Source: an uncultured Sphingomonadaceae bacterium (GTDB lineage: Bacteria; Pseudomonadota; Alphaproteobacteria; Sphingomonadales; Sphingomonadaceae). Taken from it: a stretch of 64,000 nucleotides of DNA. A model generated the notes under the pieces. That model searched no databases and was not told the DNA's origin. It worked only from the letters and a program-made list of their open reading frames with translations. Shown piece after piece: positions 1-7,568 of this stretch; position 1 is the first letter of the stretch; each line of letters begins with the position of its first letter. Position numbers and translations under genes: made by a program. Location: NCBI GenBank assembly GCA_947496865.1, contig CANMEE010000001.1, forward strand, positions 186,001-250,000, in the 5' to 3' direction.

Positions 1-1
1 G

Positions 2-349
2 TTCGCCGAGGGATCGCAGGAGCAAGAAGAAATTTATGCGCTGGGCGACAAAGGCAAGCTTGAGGTTGCTATTCCGTCTGCTCAAATGACATGGTCACCG
101 CGCGACAAAAGCGGACCATTGGTTGAAACAATCGAAACGCCGACAGAGGCCTTGCAAGCCGGTGACCATCATGGTGCGACATTTTTCCAATTGACCAAAT
201 TTCATGACGCCTTGCTCAACGGACATAGTACCGAAATCTCAACATGGGATGGATTACGATCGGTCGAGATCGGCGCCGCGGCGCAAGAGTCTATCGAAAC
301 CGGGTTGCCTGTAAACTTAGATATCAATTCTTCCAGTGAAGGAACGTAA
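2..349 (+). CDS. Gfo/Idh/MocA family oxidoreductase, C-terminal part (5' end outside window)
   Basis: The reading frame is already open at base 2 and runs to a TAA at 347-349, giving about 115 C-terminal residues of a protein whose start lies left of the window. The segment has the look of the C-terminal substrate-binding domain of NAD(P)-dependent Gfo/Idh/MocA dehydrogenases: a strand-rich stretch with GDKGKLEV, then a helix with FFQLTKFHDALLNG, then a final SVEIGAAAQESIETG helix. That tail (H-D-A-L-x-N-G then W-D-G-L-R-S-V-E-I-G-x-A-A) is typical of the family, in which sugars, inositols or other polyols are oxidised. The next gene starts at the following base, so the two are probably co-transcribed. 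The nucleotide-binding domain cannot be seen, so substrate and cofactor remain open. Confidence 0.75.
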   Translation, partial: FAEGSQEQEEIYALGDKGKLEVAIPSAQMTWSPRDKSGPLVETIETPTEALQAGDHHGATFFQLTKFHDALLNGHSTEISTWDGLRSVEIGAAAQESIETGLPVNLDINSSSEGT

Positions 350-1303
350 ATGAAAAAAATCCCTGAAATCGGCTTTGGTCTTTGGAAAGTGGCTTCCGCT
401 GATTGCGCTGATATCGTTGTAGAGGCGATCAAGGCTGGTTACCGCCATTTCGATTGCGCGGCCGACTATGGCAACGAAGCTGAGGTTGGTGCTGGATTGA
501 AAGCTGCGATTGATCAAAAATTGGTAAAGCGCGAGGATTTGTGGATCACTTCCAAGCTCTGGAATACTTACCATCATCCTGATCATGTCGAAGCGGCATG
601 TCGCAAATCGCTGGTTGATTTGGGACTGGACTATCTCGATCTATATCTCATTCACTTTCCAATTGCGCTAGAATATGTGCCCTTTGAAACCCGCTATCCG
701 CCCGAATGGCTGCTGGATCCAGATGCAGACAATCCCGTCATGCAACGCGCACCTGTCCCGCTCCATGAAACTTGGGGTGCAATGGAACAATTGGTTGAAA
801 AAGCCCTCGTTCGGCAAATCGGCGTGTGCAACTATAATAGCGCGCTGATCAACGACCTCATGAGCTATGCCAGGACGCCACCCGCCATGCTGCAGATTGA
901 GGCACACCCCTATTTGACCCAAGAAAAGCTAATCAGACTGGCCGGGCAATATAAGATTGCCGTTACCGCTTTTTCGCCGCTTGCCGCATTGTCTTATGTT
1001 GAACTCGAGATGGCTGGACAGGGGGACAGCGTCTTGACGGAACCAGTGGTGCAAGATGCCGCATCTGCGCATGATAAATCTCCGGCTCAAATTGTTCTGC
1101 GATGGGCCGTTCAGCGAGGAACGTCGATCATTCCCAAAAGTAGCAACCCCGATAGAATGAAAGAGAATCTGGCCATCACAGATTTTTCACTTACCGATAG
1201 TGAAATGAGCGCCATCTCTGCATTAAATGCCAATCGCCGCTTCAATGATCCTGGCGTATTTTGCGAAGGCGCGTTCGGCCTGCTCAATCCGATATATGAT
1301 TGA
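350..1303 (+). CDS. Aldo/keto reductase, xylose-reductase-like
   Basis: This 317-residue TIM-barrel enzyme should reduce an aldehyde or aldose with NAD(P)H in the cytoplasm. The full AKR catalytic tetrad is visible: Asp35 and Tyr40 (HFDCAADYGNE), Lys69 (ITSKLW) and His102 (LYLIHFP). The nucleotide-binding IPKSSNPDRMKEN loop lies near the C-terminus. The sequence keeps the RFNDP element and extended tail seen in eukaryote-type xylose/aldose reductases, which many short bacterial 2,5-diketogluconate reductases lack. The ATG follows directly on the stop of the preceding oxidoreductase, which points to translational coupling. Together with the neighbouring dehydrogenase, dioxygenase and symporter it suggests sugar or polyol turnover. 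The xylose preference is an inference from resemblance only. Confidence 0.88.
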   Translation: MKKIPEIGFGLWKVASADCADIVVEAIKAGYRHFDCAADYGNEAEVGAGLKAAIDQKLVKREDLWITSKLWNTYHHPDHVEAACRKSLVDLGLDYLDLYLIHFPIALEYVPFETRYPPEWLLDPDADNPVMQRAPVPLHETWGAMEQLVEKALVRQIGVCNYNSALINDLMSYARTPPAMLQIEAHPYLTQEKLIRLAGQYKIAVTAFSPLAALSYVELEMAGQGDSVLTEPVVQDAASAHDKSPAQIVLRWAVQRGTSIIPKSSNPDRMKENLAITDFSLTDSEMSAISALNANRRFNDPGVFCEGAFGLLNPIYD

Positions 1304-1313
1304 GGGCCGTAAA

Positions 1314-2249
1314 ATGATGCAGCAGCAATGGAACGAAATTGCGTTTCCAAAGATCGTGGAAGCCAGCGCGGCGAACGATCTTGCAGAATATTTCAAACGT
1401 GGAAAAGAGCAAATTGATCAAGACCTTGAGGCTACTGGCGCGATATTATTTCGTGGTTTTCAAGTGCCGAAAATCGATGACTTCGACATGGCGGTTCAGG
1501 CCTATGGAGCGGAGAATTTTCCCTATGCGGAGTCGCTTTCCAATGCCGTACGGATTAATCTGACGCCCCGGGTATTTACCGCCAATGAAGCGCCGCCAGA
1601 CACGAGCATATTTCTCCATCACGAAATGGCGCAAACACCAATCTACCCATCAAAGCTGTTCTTTTATTGTAACATTGCTGCTGATGAAGGTGGCGCAACG
1701 CCACTATGTCGATCCGATATTTTACTCGAGAAGATGGAAGCGGAAAACCATGCCCTAGTCACCAAATTTGCAGAGAAAGGCGTGTGCTACACTCATACTA
1801 TGCCAGCTCAGGATGACGCGCAATCAGGTCAGGGGCGAAGTTGGCGCAGCACATTGGGTATCGAGGATAATGATTCCGCTGAGCGGCGCCTTAAAAGCCT
1901 AGGATATGAATGGCAGTGGCTGACCGATGATGCGTTGCGCGTAACGTCGCCTCGGCTTGATGCTGTGCGGGTGCTGCACGATGGGCGCAGGGTGTTTTTT
2001 AATCAATTAATCGCCGCTTATCGCGGTTGGGCGGACGAACGGAATAATCCTGCGAAATCCATTTGCTTCGGCGATGGCAGCGCCATCGAAGCCGATCAAA
2101 TGCAGGTGGCCATTGATCTGGCAGATATGCTGAGCTTTGACTTGAAATGGGAAGCAGGCGATGTTGCCCTGATCGACAATTTTTTGGTCATGCATGGACG
2201 TAGGCCCTTTAAAGGTACACGCAAAGTGCTCGCCTCGTTGATCAAATAG
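1314..2249 (+). CDS. TauD/TfdA-family Fe(II)/2-oxoglutarate-dependent dioxygenase
   Basis: A 311-residue double-stranded beta-helix oxygenase. The iron-binding triad is visible as H102-x-E104 (FLHHEMAQ, so Glu replaces the commoner Asp) and distal His294 (VMHGRRPF). Arg303 is a good candidate for the 2-oxoglutarate carboxylate. Such enzymes couple 2-oxoglutarate decarboxylation to substrate hydroxylation; the HxE variant and overall look recall SyrP/TauD-like hydroxylases acting on small or amino-acid substrates. I chose ATG 1314 because GAGGG sits just before it; a longer in-frame start at 1227 would overlap the previous gene by 77 bases and is unlikely. The gene ends inside the convergent symporter (8-base overlap). 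The substrate is unknown. Confidence 0.85.
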   Translation: MMQQQWNEIAFPKIVEASAANDLAEYFKRGKEQIDQDLEATGAILFRGFQVPKIDDFDMAVQAYGAENFPYAESLSNAVRINLTPRVFTANEAPPDTSIFLHHEMAQTPIYPSKLFFYCNIAADEGGATPLCRSDILLEKMEAENHALVTKFAEKGVCYTHTMPAQDDAQSGQGRSWRSTLGIEDNDSAERRLKSLGYEWQWLTDDALRVTSPRLDAVRVLHDGRRVFFNQLIAAYRGWADERNNPAKSICFGDGSAIEADQMQVAIDLADMLSFDLKWEAGDVALIDNFLVMHGRRPFKGTRKVLASLIK

Positions 2250-3957
2250 GTGCGGCCCTTCCAAGAGATTTCGCAACCCAAGCCCAATAGATTATATTGG
2301 CCAAGATGAGTGATAGCAGGAGTGTGTAGAACAGGCTGCTCAAACCATCACCCGATGCCAATCCAATATTTGAAAAGAGCAAGTAGAGAACGACAACGCA
2401 CGAAAACAGGGTAGCGGCCAACGGCTTGGCAAAACGCCAAGGTGTGAGATCAACCTTTGCGTTAGGCGTGAATTTCCAAGCCGTTTCTCTGGGTCGACGA
2501 TACCCAAGCACCAGCATGATGGCGACTTCAACGGCAAACAAAATCGCATATTGATGGAGGAAATGCAGCGTGATCGCCTCATCAAACACAAATCGCAAAA
2601 GGCCGTATGCTATGACGTGGAAGATGATGACAATTTTTGCGCCAAGGGCCGGAACACGCCGGGTAAAGAGCCCGACGATCACAATTACAACGGTAGGGAT
2701 GTTATAGAATCCGGTAAAAATCCGAATGATCTGCCACAAGCCCTGCTCAGCAAAATAGAGCAAGGGCGCGACAACAAACGAGAATAACGCGATCACGACG
2801 CTGGCGATTTTCGCGATACGAACCAAATCCTGATCGCTGGCTTTGCCTTTTCGCCAAGGACCATAAACGTCCAGACAAAATAAGGTTGCCGCGCTGTTGA
2901 GCAACGAGTTGAAAGAACTGAACACCGCGCCGAGCAACACGGCGAGAAAGAAACCGGCGAGATAAACTGGCATGACATCTCGAATCAAACGAGGATAAGC
3001 TTGGTCAATCGAACCCAGTCCCGGACCATAAAGATGGAAGGCAATCACCCCCGGGATCATCATCATGAAAGGTACAAGAACCTTGAAGAAGCCCGAAAAG
3101 AGGACGCCCTTCTGGCCCTCGGCAAGCGACGCTGCGCCCAATGTTCGCTGAATGACATATTGATTGGTGCACCAGTAGAACAGGTTAGCAAACAGCATTC
3201 CGGTAAATAGGGTGCCAAAGGGCGTCGGGTCATCGGCATTGCCAATGGCATTGAGCTTGCTGGGATGATCGTTGACCAATTTGGTTATGCCATCGCCAAA
3301 ACTTCCGTCTCCCAGCGCAATGAGGCCTAGCACGGGCACCAATATGCCGATGATCAACAAACCAATGCCATTGATGGTATCGGAAACTGCAACAGCCTTT
3401 AATCCCCCAAAAATGGCGTAGACCGAACCGATCAAACCGATGGCAACGACCGTCGTTACCAGTGCCGGAAAGTAGCCGATGCCTAGCATTTCCGGTACGC
3501 TGAAAAGCTGCATGACCGCTATAGAGCCGGAATAAAGCACGGACGGAATCGTCACCAAACCATAGCCCAACATGAACAATATCACCGACATCCGCCGAAC
3601 ATCAGCATCGAAGCGATCATTGAGAAATTCGGGCAAGGTCGTGAAGGCCCCCGCGAGATATCGCGGCAGGAAGATTAACGCCATTGCGATCGTGGCAACT
3701 GCAGCTGTGACCTCCCACGCCATACTGCTCAAATTATAGCCGTAAGCGGACCCGTTCAGGCCGATAAGCTGCTCCGCTGATAAATTGGTTAGCAGAAGGG
3801 AGCCGGCGATAAACACGCTACTCAATCCACGCCCTGCAAGGAAATATCCATCCTTGCTATCCACGCTGCCACGGGTCTTACGCCACGAAATCCAGGCGAC
3901 CAGTCCCATGAAGAATATGCAGCTCACCAACGTTATGAGAAGGTTATCTTTTATCAA
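2242..3957 (-). CDS. Sodium:solute symporter (SSS/SLC5 family)
   Basis: A 571-residue inner-membrane protein with about 14 hydrophobic segments. It matches the sodium:solute symporter family, including the N-terminal KDGYFLAGRGLSS element typical of SGLT-like sugar transporters and the LSAEQLIGLNGSAYGYNLS helix. It would import a sugar or related solute with Na+. The start is a TTG at 3957 preceded by GGAG at about 8 bases; no ATG is available near the expected N-terminus. It converges with, and overlaps by 8 bases, the dioxygenase gene. The context of sugar oxidoreductases suggests it feeds that pathway, but this is inference. Confidence 0.9.
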   Translation of the reverse strand: MIKDNLLITLVSCIFFMGLVAWISWRKTRGSVDSKDGYFLAGRGLSSVFIAGSLLLTNLSAEQLIGLNGSAYGYNLSSMAWEVTAAVATIAMALIFLPRYLAGAFTTLPEFLNDRFDADVRRMSVILFMLGYGLVTIPSVLYSGSIAVMQLFSVPEMLGIGYFPALVTTVVAIGLIGSVYAIFGGLKAVAVSDTINGIGLLIIGILVPVLGLIALGDGSFGDGITKLVNDHPSKLNAIGNADDPTPFGTLFTGMLFANLFYWCTNQYVIQRTLGAASLAEGQKGVLFSGFFKVLVPFMMMIPGVIAFHLYGPGLGSIDQAYPRLIRDVMPVYLAGFFLAVLLGAVFSSFNSLLNSAATLFCLDVYGPWRKGKASDQDLVRIAKIASVVIALFSFVVAPLLYFAEQGLWQIIRIFTGFYNIPTVVIVIVGLFTRRVPALGAKIVIIFHVIAYGLLRFVFDEAITLHFLHQYAILFAVEVAIMLVLGYRRPRETAWKFTPNAKVDLTPWRFAKPLAATLFSCVVVLYLLFSNIGLASGDGLSSLFYTLLLSLILANIIYWAWVAKSLGRAAPI

Positions 3958-4220
3958 CAGGCCAGCTCCGATCCCCAGTTTTCAAATAATCGGATATCAT
4001 TGCCAACGGCTTACGACAAATGATTGAAAAAGGAAGAAGGAAGATGGCAGGCCGCCGGATGGTTGCGGATCACGCCGAGGAACGTCCCACTGACTATCCA
4101 CATATTGAGATGCAGATAGCGATGGCGGCCACTCAACTCGCATTACCGCAGTTGTAACGCCTCTTAGGACATCCGCGCGCTCAGGCTCACAAACCGCTCT
4201 GCTGTGTGATTAGAAGCCCG

Positions 4221-4233
4221 GCGACCGGGTCGC
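4221..4233. repeat. Perfect 6-bp palindrome GCGACC-G-GGTCGC
   Basis: Arms GCGACC and GGTCGC around one base. It contains the first copy of CCGGGTCGCA (4225-4234), which recurs in the loop of the hairpin at 4412-4448. Confidence 0.5.
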
Positions 4234-4255
4234 AGACCGCCGGACTCCCAATAGA

Positions 4256-4293
4256 TTTACGGCGGCACCGCTGAAAGCTTAAGTCGCCGTAAA
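4256..4293. repeat. Perfect 9-bp inverted repeat, 20-base loop
   Basis: Arms TTTACGGCG (4256-4264) and CGCCGTAAA (4285-4293). No T-run follows on either strand, so it is not a standard intrinsic terminator. It is one of several hairpins in this non-coding stretch. Confidence 0.6.
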
Positions 4294-4411
4294 CTATAAA
4301 ATAGTGACAAATGTAAAATTAAGTATGACTGGCCGCACAACCTGCAAAAAAATTGCACTTAAATGATTAAATCATTGGAAATATTAGAAATTTCGGAAAG
4401 CACGTCCCTAA

Positions 4412-4448
4412 GAAGCGCGATGGCCGGGTCGCAACACCATCGCGCTTC
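4412..4448. repeat. Perfect 12-bp hairpin with 13-base loop
   Basis: Arms GAAGCGCGATGG (4412-4423) and CCATCGCGCTTC (4437-4448). The loop carries CCGGGTCGCA, a 10-mer also present at 4225-4234. No T-tract follows. It is strong enough to fold in RNA or extrude in DNA. Confidence 0.7.
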
Positions 4449-4518
4449 CAGAGGATTGCCTAACTCGGGCGATCCCAAAGGGAAGTTACCGCCAAGGGGC
4501 AAAAGCACCCACGGTGGT

Positions 4519-4565
4519 GCGATACCGCTGCCCCCCACATTTCTCTGTGAATAAAGCGGTATCGC
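4519..4565. repeat. Perfect 11-bp inverted repeat with 25-base loop
   Basis: Arms GCGATACCGCT (4519-4529) and AGCGGTATCGC (4555-4565). A smaller GCACC/GGTGC hairpin abuts it at about 4505-4520. It lies 110 bases upstream of the DUF1353 gene and could belong to its leader. Confidence 0.65.
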
Positions 4566-4675
4566 CATATCGTGTTAGCGGGTGATAGAGAGGCCTGCTG
4601 TGACGGCCATCACTGGCAAGGCAGATATGCTATGATGAATGTCGGGGCAGCCATAACGGGCGGAGAAATCCAGTC

Positions 4676-5263
4676 ATGGCGCATTATACCGGACGGCCGC
4701 GATTTGAGTGGGATGAAGATGGGCGGGTTATGACGCTGCTCAATCGTTTTGCCTTTGTGGATGATTCGCCATTGGTTTGGAGCGTACCGGCAATGGCACA
4801 GGTAGACGGGGCGTCGATTCCCAAATTCGCCTGGTCGATACTTGGTAGCCCGTTTGTTGGCCGCTATCGCAAGGCTTCGGTGGTGCATGACTGGTATTGC
4901 GACATCCGTACCCGTGAATGGAAAGCCACTCATCGCATGTTTTACGAAGCGATGCGCACATCAAAGGTTAGCGGCGCAAAAGCTCGGATCATGTATGCGG
5001 CGGTTTATTATGCTGGTCCTCGCTGGGATATTGTAGCAAATTATGATGCGCAGCTAGCGGAGCCTGTGGCGGCAGAAGCTTATAGTCTGGAACAAAGCCA
5101 GCTTGATGCACAACCGATCGAACGACCGGATGTCACGCTCTGGCAGCGCCGTAAAACTGACCCAGTAGCGTTTCTCGCAATGTGTGACGACTTCGCCAAA
5201 AGCTGCTCCTCGGTTGAGGATGTCGAGACGATGATTGAAGACCATATGGGTGCGACGGAATGA
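4676..5263 (+). CDS. DUF1353 family protein
   Basis: A 195-residue protein of the DUF1353 family, often found in phage genomes but with no assigned biochemical role. Family hallmarks visible are VDGASIPKFAWSILGSPF (about residues 42-59) and the following VVHDWYCD and THRMFYEAM segments, then a C-terminal tail without recognised domain. Family proteins are usually about 100-150 residues, so the last 70 residues are an extension. A GGAG lies about 10 bases before the ATG. No integrase, capsid or tail gene is near, so it is not evidence for a prophage. It sits between two long non-coding stretches, apparently as a single-gene transcript. Confidence 0.8.
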   Translation: MAHYTGRPRFEWDEDGRVMTLLNRFAFVDDSPLVWSVPAMAQVDGASIPKFAWSILGSPFVGRYRKASVVHDWYCDIRTREWKATHRMFYEAMRTSKVSGAKARIMYAAVYYAGPRWDIVANYDAQLAEPVAAEAYSLEQSQLDAQPIERPDVTLWQRRKTDPVAFLAMCDDFAKSCSSVEDVETMIEDHMGATE

Positions 5264-5300
5264 ACGGGTCGCGGAAAATGGTCAGCGCGAAAAAATGCGA

Positions 5301-5348
5301 AAAAAAAATGGGAGTCGATCCCCGAATAAATTCGAGTTTCGGCTCCCA
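5301..5348 (-). terminator. Intrinsic terminator on minus strand without an obvious gene upstream
   Basis: Read on the minus strand, arms TGGGAGCCGA (5348-5339) and TCGACTCCCA (5318-5309) form a 10-bp stem with one G-U pair, closed by an inner GAATT-rich mini-hairpin, followed by eight T (5308-5301). It would end a transcript coming from the right. The nearest minus gene in that direction ends 880 bases away at 6228, so either a very long 3' UTR or an unannotated RNA is implied. Confidence 0.65.
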
Positions 5349-5744
5349 CTGCGCCTGATCCGGGATGCTGTCCTCTTGCGATTTCAACGTCCGCTTTTCC
5401 GGCGTCCGGTTTCCGGGCCAATATCGTTAACGGTTATTGGTTTTCCACATTATCGCTTGCGCAATATTGTTTCGGTTCAAACCCGATATTGGTCCAGTCA
5501 CCCGACGATTGTTGTCCGCCTGTTCCGCTCCGGCTTGCGTCTTTGTTTCACGGGTTTCCTTCAATCATCAATCGAAAGATCATTCTACTTTTCTTGCGAA
5601 AAACAATATGCTCGTTCCGACTATCTTCCGGTCCTTTTTCGCTCCAACGGGTCATTGCTGACTGGTCGTCGGGTTGGTCTATTTCCTTCCGATGACTTGT
5701 ATATGACACGGGTTTGCGAGTCGCTCCAAATAGCATCGCGGCAC

Positions 5745-5799
5745 TTATCCACAGATGTCGATCTTTCCTGTGGAAAAACCGTTCTCGGATTGTGGACAA
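5745..5799. promoter_or_regulatory. Three DnaA-box-like 9-mers at 22-24 bp spacing
   Basis: TTATCCACA (5745-5753, plus), TTTTCCACA (5769-5777, minus) and TTGTCCACA (5791-5799, minus). The first two fit TTWTNCACA exactly and the third has one mismatch. Centres are 24 and 22 bases apart, about two helical turns each. This could mark an origin, a DnaA-titration site or a DnaA-regulated promoter. Confidence 0.5.
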
Positions 5800-5900
5800 G
5801 TCCAGAACCGCGAAACTGCTGTCGAACGCTGATGAGGCTGTGATAGTTTTGGTGGGCTCTTTCTCAGTTTTGAGCATAGACCGATCACCAAGAGGTGATT

Positions 5901-5946
5901 GGTCCGGCCTTTCAAATCGGGGGGGATATTCTGAAAGGGCCGGACC
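5901..5946. repeat. Long hairpin, 13 bp with one bulge
   Basis: Arms GGTCCGGCCTTTC (5901-5913) and GAAAGGGCCGGACC (5933-5946) pair throughout except for one extra G. An ATCACC/GGTGAT mini-hairpin (5884-5899) abuts it. No T-run follows on the plus strand. Confidence 0.6.
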
Positions 5947-6227
5947 GTCACAACAGTCCCGGTGCCTATCGGGAGGAGGACGAGGCAACAGAGACTGAAA
6001 GAGTTTTAATATTAAACCTGAACGGTAGACATCAAGATGATGGTACTAACGGTCAGGGAGGCTACTATATTGAAAAGCGTTTTCATGGATTTTCTCCTGT
6101 TATCAAAAACGCCGATCAAACATCACTTTTCCTGTCTAACTGATAGTCAGAAAATGGTCGTCAAACCGTTAAGTTTCAATTGAAAACGGGAGTCATGCAG
6201 TTGCGTATTTTGCAACTGAAATCGCGC

Positions 6228-6914
6228 CTAGAAAATACCTTTAAGCAGCTTTTTGCCCTTTTTTAGCGGGTTTTTGCGGAAGTTGGTTTCTTCCGCGCCA
6301 ATATAGGAAAATATGCCATCCAGCGCCTGTTCGGTAACGCTATTGGTTAATCCATCGCGCGACAAGTCAACACCACCTAGTCTGCTCAAAGAAGATATCG
6401 AGCCAAGGCTCTCAACCTGCTTATAAGCACCAACTTCGCCAAGGGCTTTTTCGACCAAGGGCCGGATTTTCACCGCCAACTCTTCGCCAGAGGTTTTGCG
6501 CAAATAGTCCGTACCGCCGGTACCACCGCCGGTCGCGATACCAACGCCATCGGTTAAAGTCAGATTATCAATGGCAGAACGGAATATGGGCTTGGCTTCC
6601 AGCGCTGCCTTGCCAGCCGCATCGTTCAGATTCTTGGTAATATCCTTGGTCAAGCCAGCCTTGCTAGTGAAACGCAAAATCTTGGTGGCATTTTTCAAGG
6701 GGCCGGGCAATAAAACCCGAACCGCTTTATCCGCATAAAAGGCGCCCGGTTGTGACAATTTGTCGAGCGCGCCATCCGAGGCGTTACCCAGCAGGCTTTT
6801 GACACCCGTGCTTTGCGCCTGCGCCGGGGTAGATATTATGGGAGATAGCGATAAGGGCACCGCCAACAAAGCCGTTGCTGCACCCAATTTCAGTTTCTTT
6901 GCAATATTCCGCAT
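6228..6914 (-). CDS. DUF4197 domain-containing exported protein
   Basis: A 228-residue protein with an N-terminal signal peptide (KKLKLGAATALLAVPLSL, then PAQAQ cleavage region) and a DUF4197 domain covering almost all of the mature part (ALDKLSQPGAFYADKAVRV through to the final EQALDGIFSYIGAEE block). DUF4197 proteins are periplasmic or secreted and functionally uncharacterised. ATG 6914 is chosen because AGGAG precedes it at about 7 bases; a longer in-frame start at 6953 has no ribosome-binding site and would extend the signal peptide with charged residues. The C-terminus is lysine-rich (KKGKKLLKGIF), possibly membrane- or polyanion-binding. Confidence 0.8.
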   Translation of the reverse strand: MRNIAKKLKLGAATALLAVPLSLSPIISTPAQAQSTGVKSLLGNASDGALDKLSQPGAFYADKAVRVLLPGPLKNATKILRFTSKAGLTKDITKNLNDAAGKAALEAKPIFRSAIDNLTLTDGVGIATGGGTGGTDYLRKTSGEELAVKIRPLVEKALGEVGAYKQVESLGSISSLSRLGGVDLSRDGLTNSVTEQALDGIFSYIGAEETNFRKNPLKKGKKLLKGIF

Positions 6915-7029
6915 ATCCCGCTCCTGTTTTGCTGTGTCCCTCGACCATAGCATATCAGTTTGGCGGGAAGCTGAATAGCGTCACGCTATTATGTAAACAT
7001 TTGTACCCTCACGAAATAGCGCTTTCTCG

Positions 7030-7560
7030 CTATTCACTCTCGGAAAATTGGAGCTTCCCACTGGTTTGATCCGCCGCCTTCTCGGTCAACTGCAAGACAA
7101 ACGGATCACCCTCATCGGTCTTGCCGGATAGGGCGCTTCCATCTTTTTCGACAACAAAATTTTCTTCCGCCATTTTCTTTTCAAACCAAGATGTCAGATC
7201 GTCAATGTTTGTTGGCGCATCAAAACTCAGGACGACCTTACCGCCCTGCCCATCCGTGTCTTCGATATTCAAACCAGTGACTTTGGTGCCCGGATACAGA
7301 GCAACATTGTTCATATCAAAGTCGTCACTGTCTAAAGATATTTGGGGTAAATCGACGTCCATCGCAAAACCATCTGTCTTGATCGAGAATTTGCTGTCTT
7401 CGCCTTCCCCGCCGATTTTGACTTTACCCGGTGTACTACCGTCTTCACCATCAACATCAATAGACATTTCAAAGCCGTCGCCTTGCTCAGTTTCGTTGGC
7501 GGAACAGGCAGACAGGGCGAACGGGATGGCAGCGAACGCCAGAAAATATATTTTGGTCAT
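7030..7560 (-). CDS. Putative lipoprotein, unknown function
   Basis: A 176-residue protein with a lipoprotein signal peptide ending in ALSAC, so it should be lipidated at Cys and sit in the outer or inner membrane facing the periplasm. The mature part is acidic (many Asp, Glu, Gly) and lacks further Cys. The C-terminal 80 residues contain a helix with LTSWFEKKMAEENFVVE, suggestive of a small alpha/beta periplasmic fold. I cannot name a family. ATG 7560 is preceded by GGAG at 7 bases (a TTG directly upstream is less likely). That GGAG lies in the stem of a perfect 13-bp palindrome at 7569-7602, so expression is probably controlled there. Confidence 0.75.
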   Translation of the reverse strand: MTKIYFLAFAAIPFALSACSANETEQGDGFEMSIDVDGEDGSTPGKVKIGGEGEDSKFSIKTDGFAMDVDLPQISLDSDDFDMNNVALYPGTKVTGLNIEDTDGQGGKVVLSFDAPTNIDDLTSWFEKKMAEENFVVEKDGSALSGKTDEGDPFVLQLTEKAADQTSGKLQFSESE

Positions 7561-7568
7561 CAAGAATC

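Larger units (their letters stand above)
3958..4675. other. 718-base non-coding stretch rich in inverted repeats
   Basis: No convincing gene lies here. The stretch holds at least four perfect inverted repeats, listed separately: 4221-4233, 4256-4293, 4412-4448 and 4519-4565. A smaller nested hairpin sits around 4460-4485. The 10-mer CCGGGTCGCA occurs twice (4225-4234 and 4424-4433), the second time exactly in the loop of the 12-bp hairpin. A 37-codon frame at 4044-4157 follows an AGGAAGAAGGAAG stretch and could be translated, but it resembles nothing known. The density of hairpins suggests a structured RNA or long leader rather than coding DNA. Confidence 0.6.
5264..6227. other. 964-base non-coding region with DnaA-box cluster; candidate replication-origin-like element
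   Basis: No gene can be supported although several frames stay open by chance. Visible elements: a DnaA-box match TTTTCCACA at 5441-5449; three further matches within 55 bases (TTATCCACA at 5745-5753, TGTGGAAAA at 5769-5777, TGTGGACAA at 5791-5799); GANTC methylation sites; an AT-rich tract around 6004-6016; a 13-bp bulged hairpin at 5901-5946; a TTTCAATTGAAA palindrome at 6174-6185; and a CAGTTGC/GCAACTG hairpin at 6198-6218. A minus-strand terminator lies at 5301-5348. Origin-like content is seen directly; that it functions as an origin is inference, and the flanking genes are not the usual alphaproteobacterial oriC neighbours (hemE, maf, parAB, gidA). Confidence 0.35.

Noticed and set aside
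4044..4157. A 37-codon frame behind a purine-rich ribosome-binding-like stretch
   Set aside because: No family match and no second line of evidence. It is mentioned in the description of the non-coding stretch only.
4676..5263. Prophage or phage island around the DUF1353 gene
   Set aside because: No integrase, structural, lysis or attachment-site evidence on either side; the gene stands alone between non-coding stretches.
5466..5490. TCGG-TTCAAAC-CCGA, resembling a tRNA T-arm
   Set aside because: The stem is only four pairs and no acceptor, anticodon or D-arm can be built around it.
5544..5552. TGTTTCACG, left half of a parS site, near the DnaA boxes
   Set aside because: The right half is missing (GGTTTCC follows), so it is at most a half-site.
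5235..5843. A 202-codon plus-strand open frame overlapping the DUF1353 end
   Set aside because: It starts inside the DUF1353 gene without a ribosome-binding site, has an unlikely composition (many Arg, Ser, Cys, Phe) and runs through the DnaA-box cluster. It looks like chance openness.
5548..5988. A 146-codon minus-strand open frame in the same non-coding region
   Set aside because: No ribosome-binding site, no family resemblance and overlap with hairpins and DnaA boxes. It was kept only as an argument that the strand may be transcribed.
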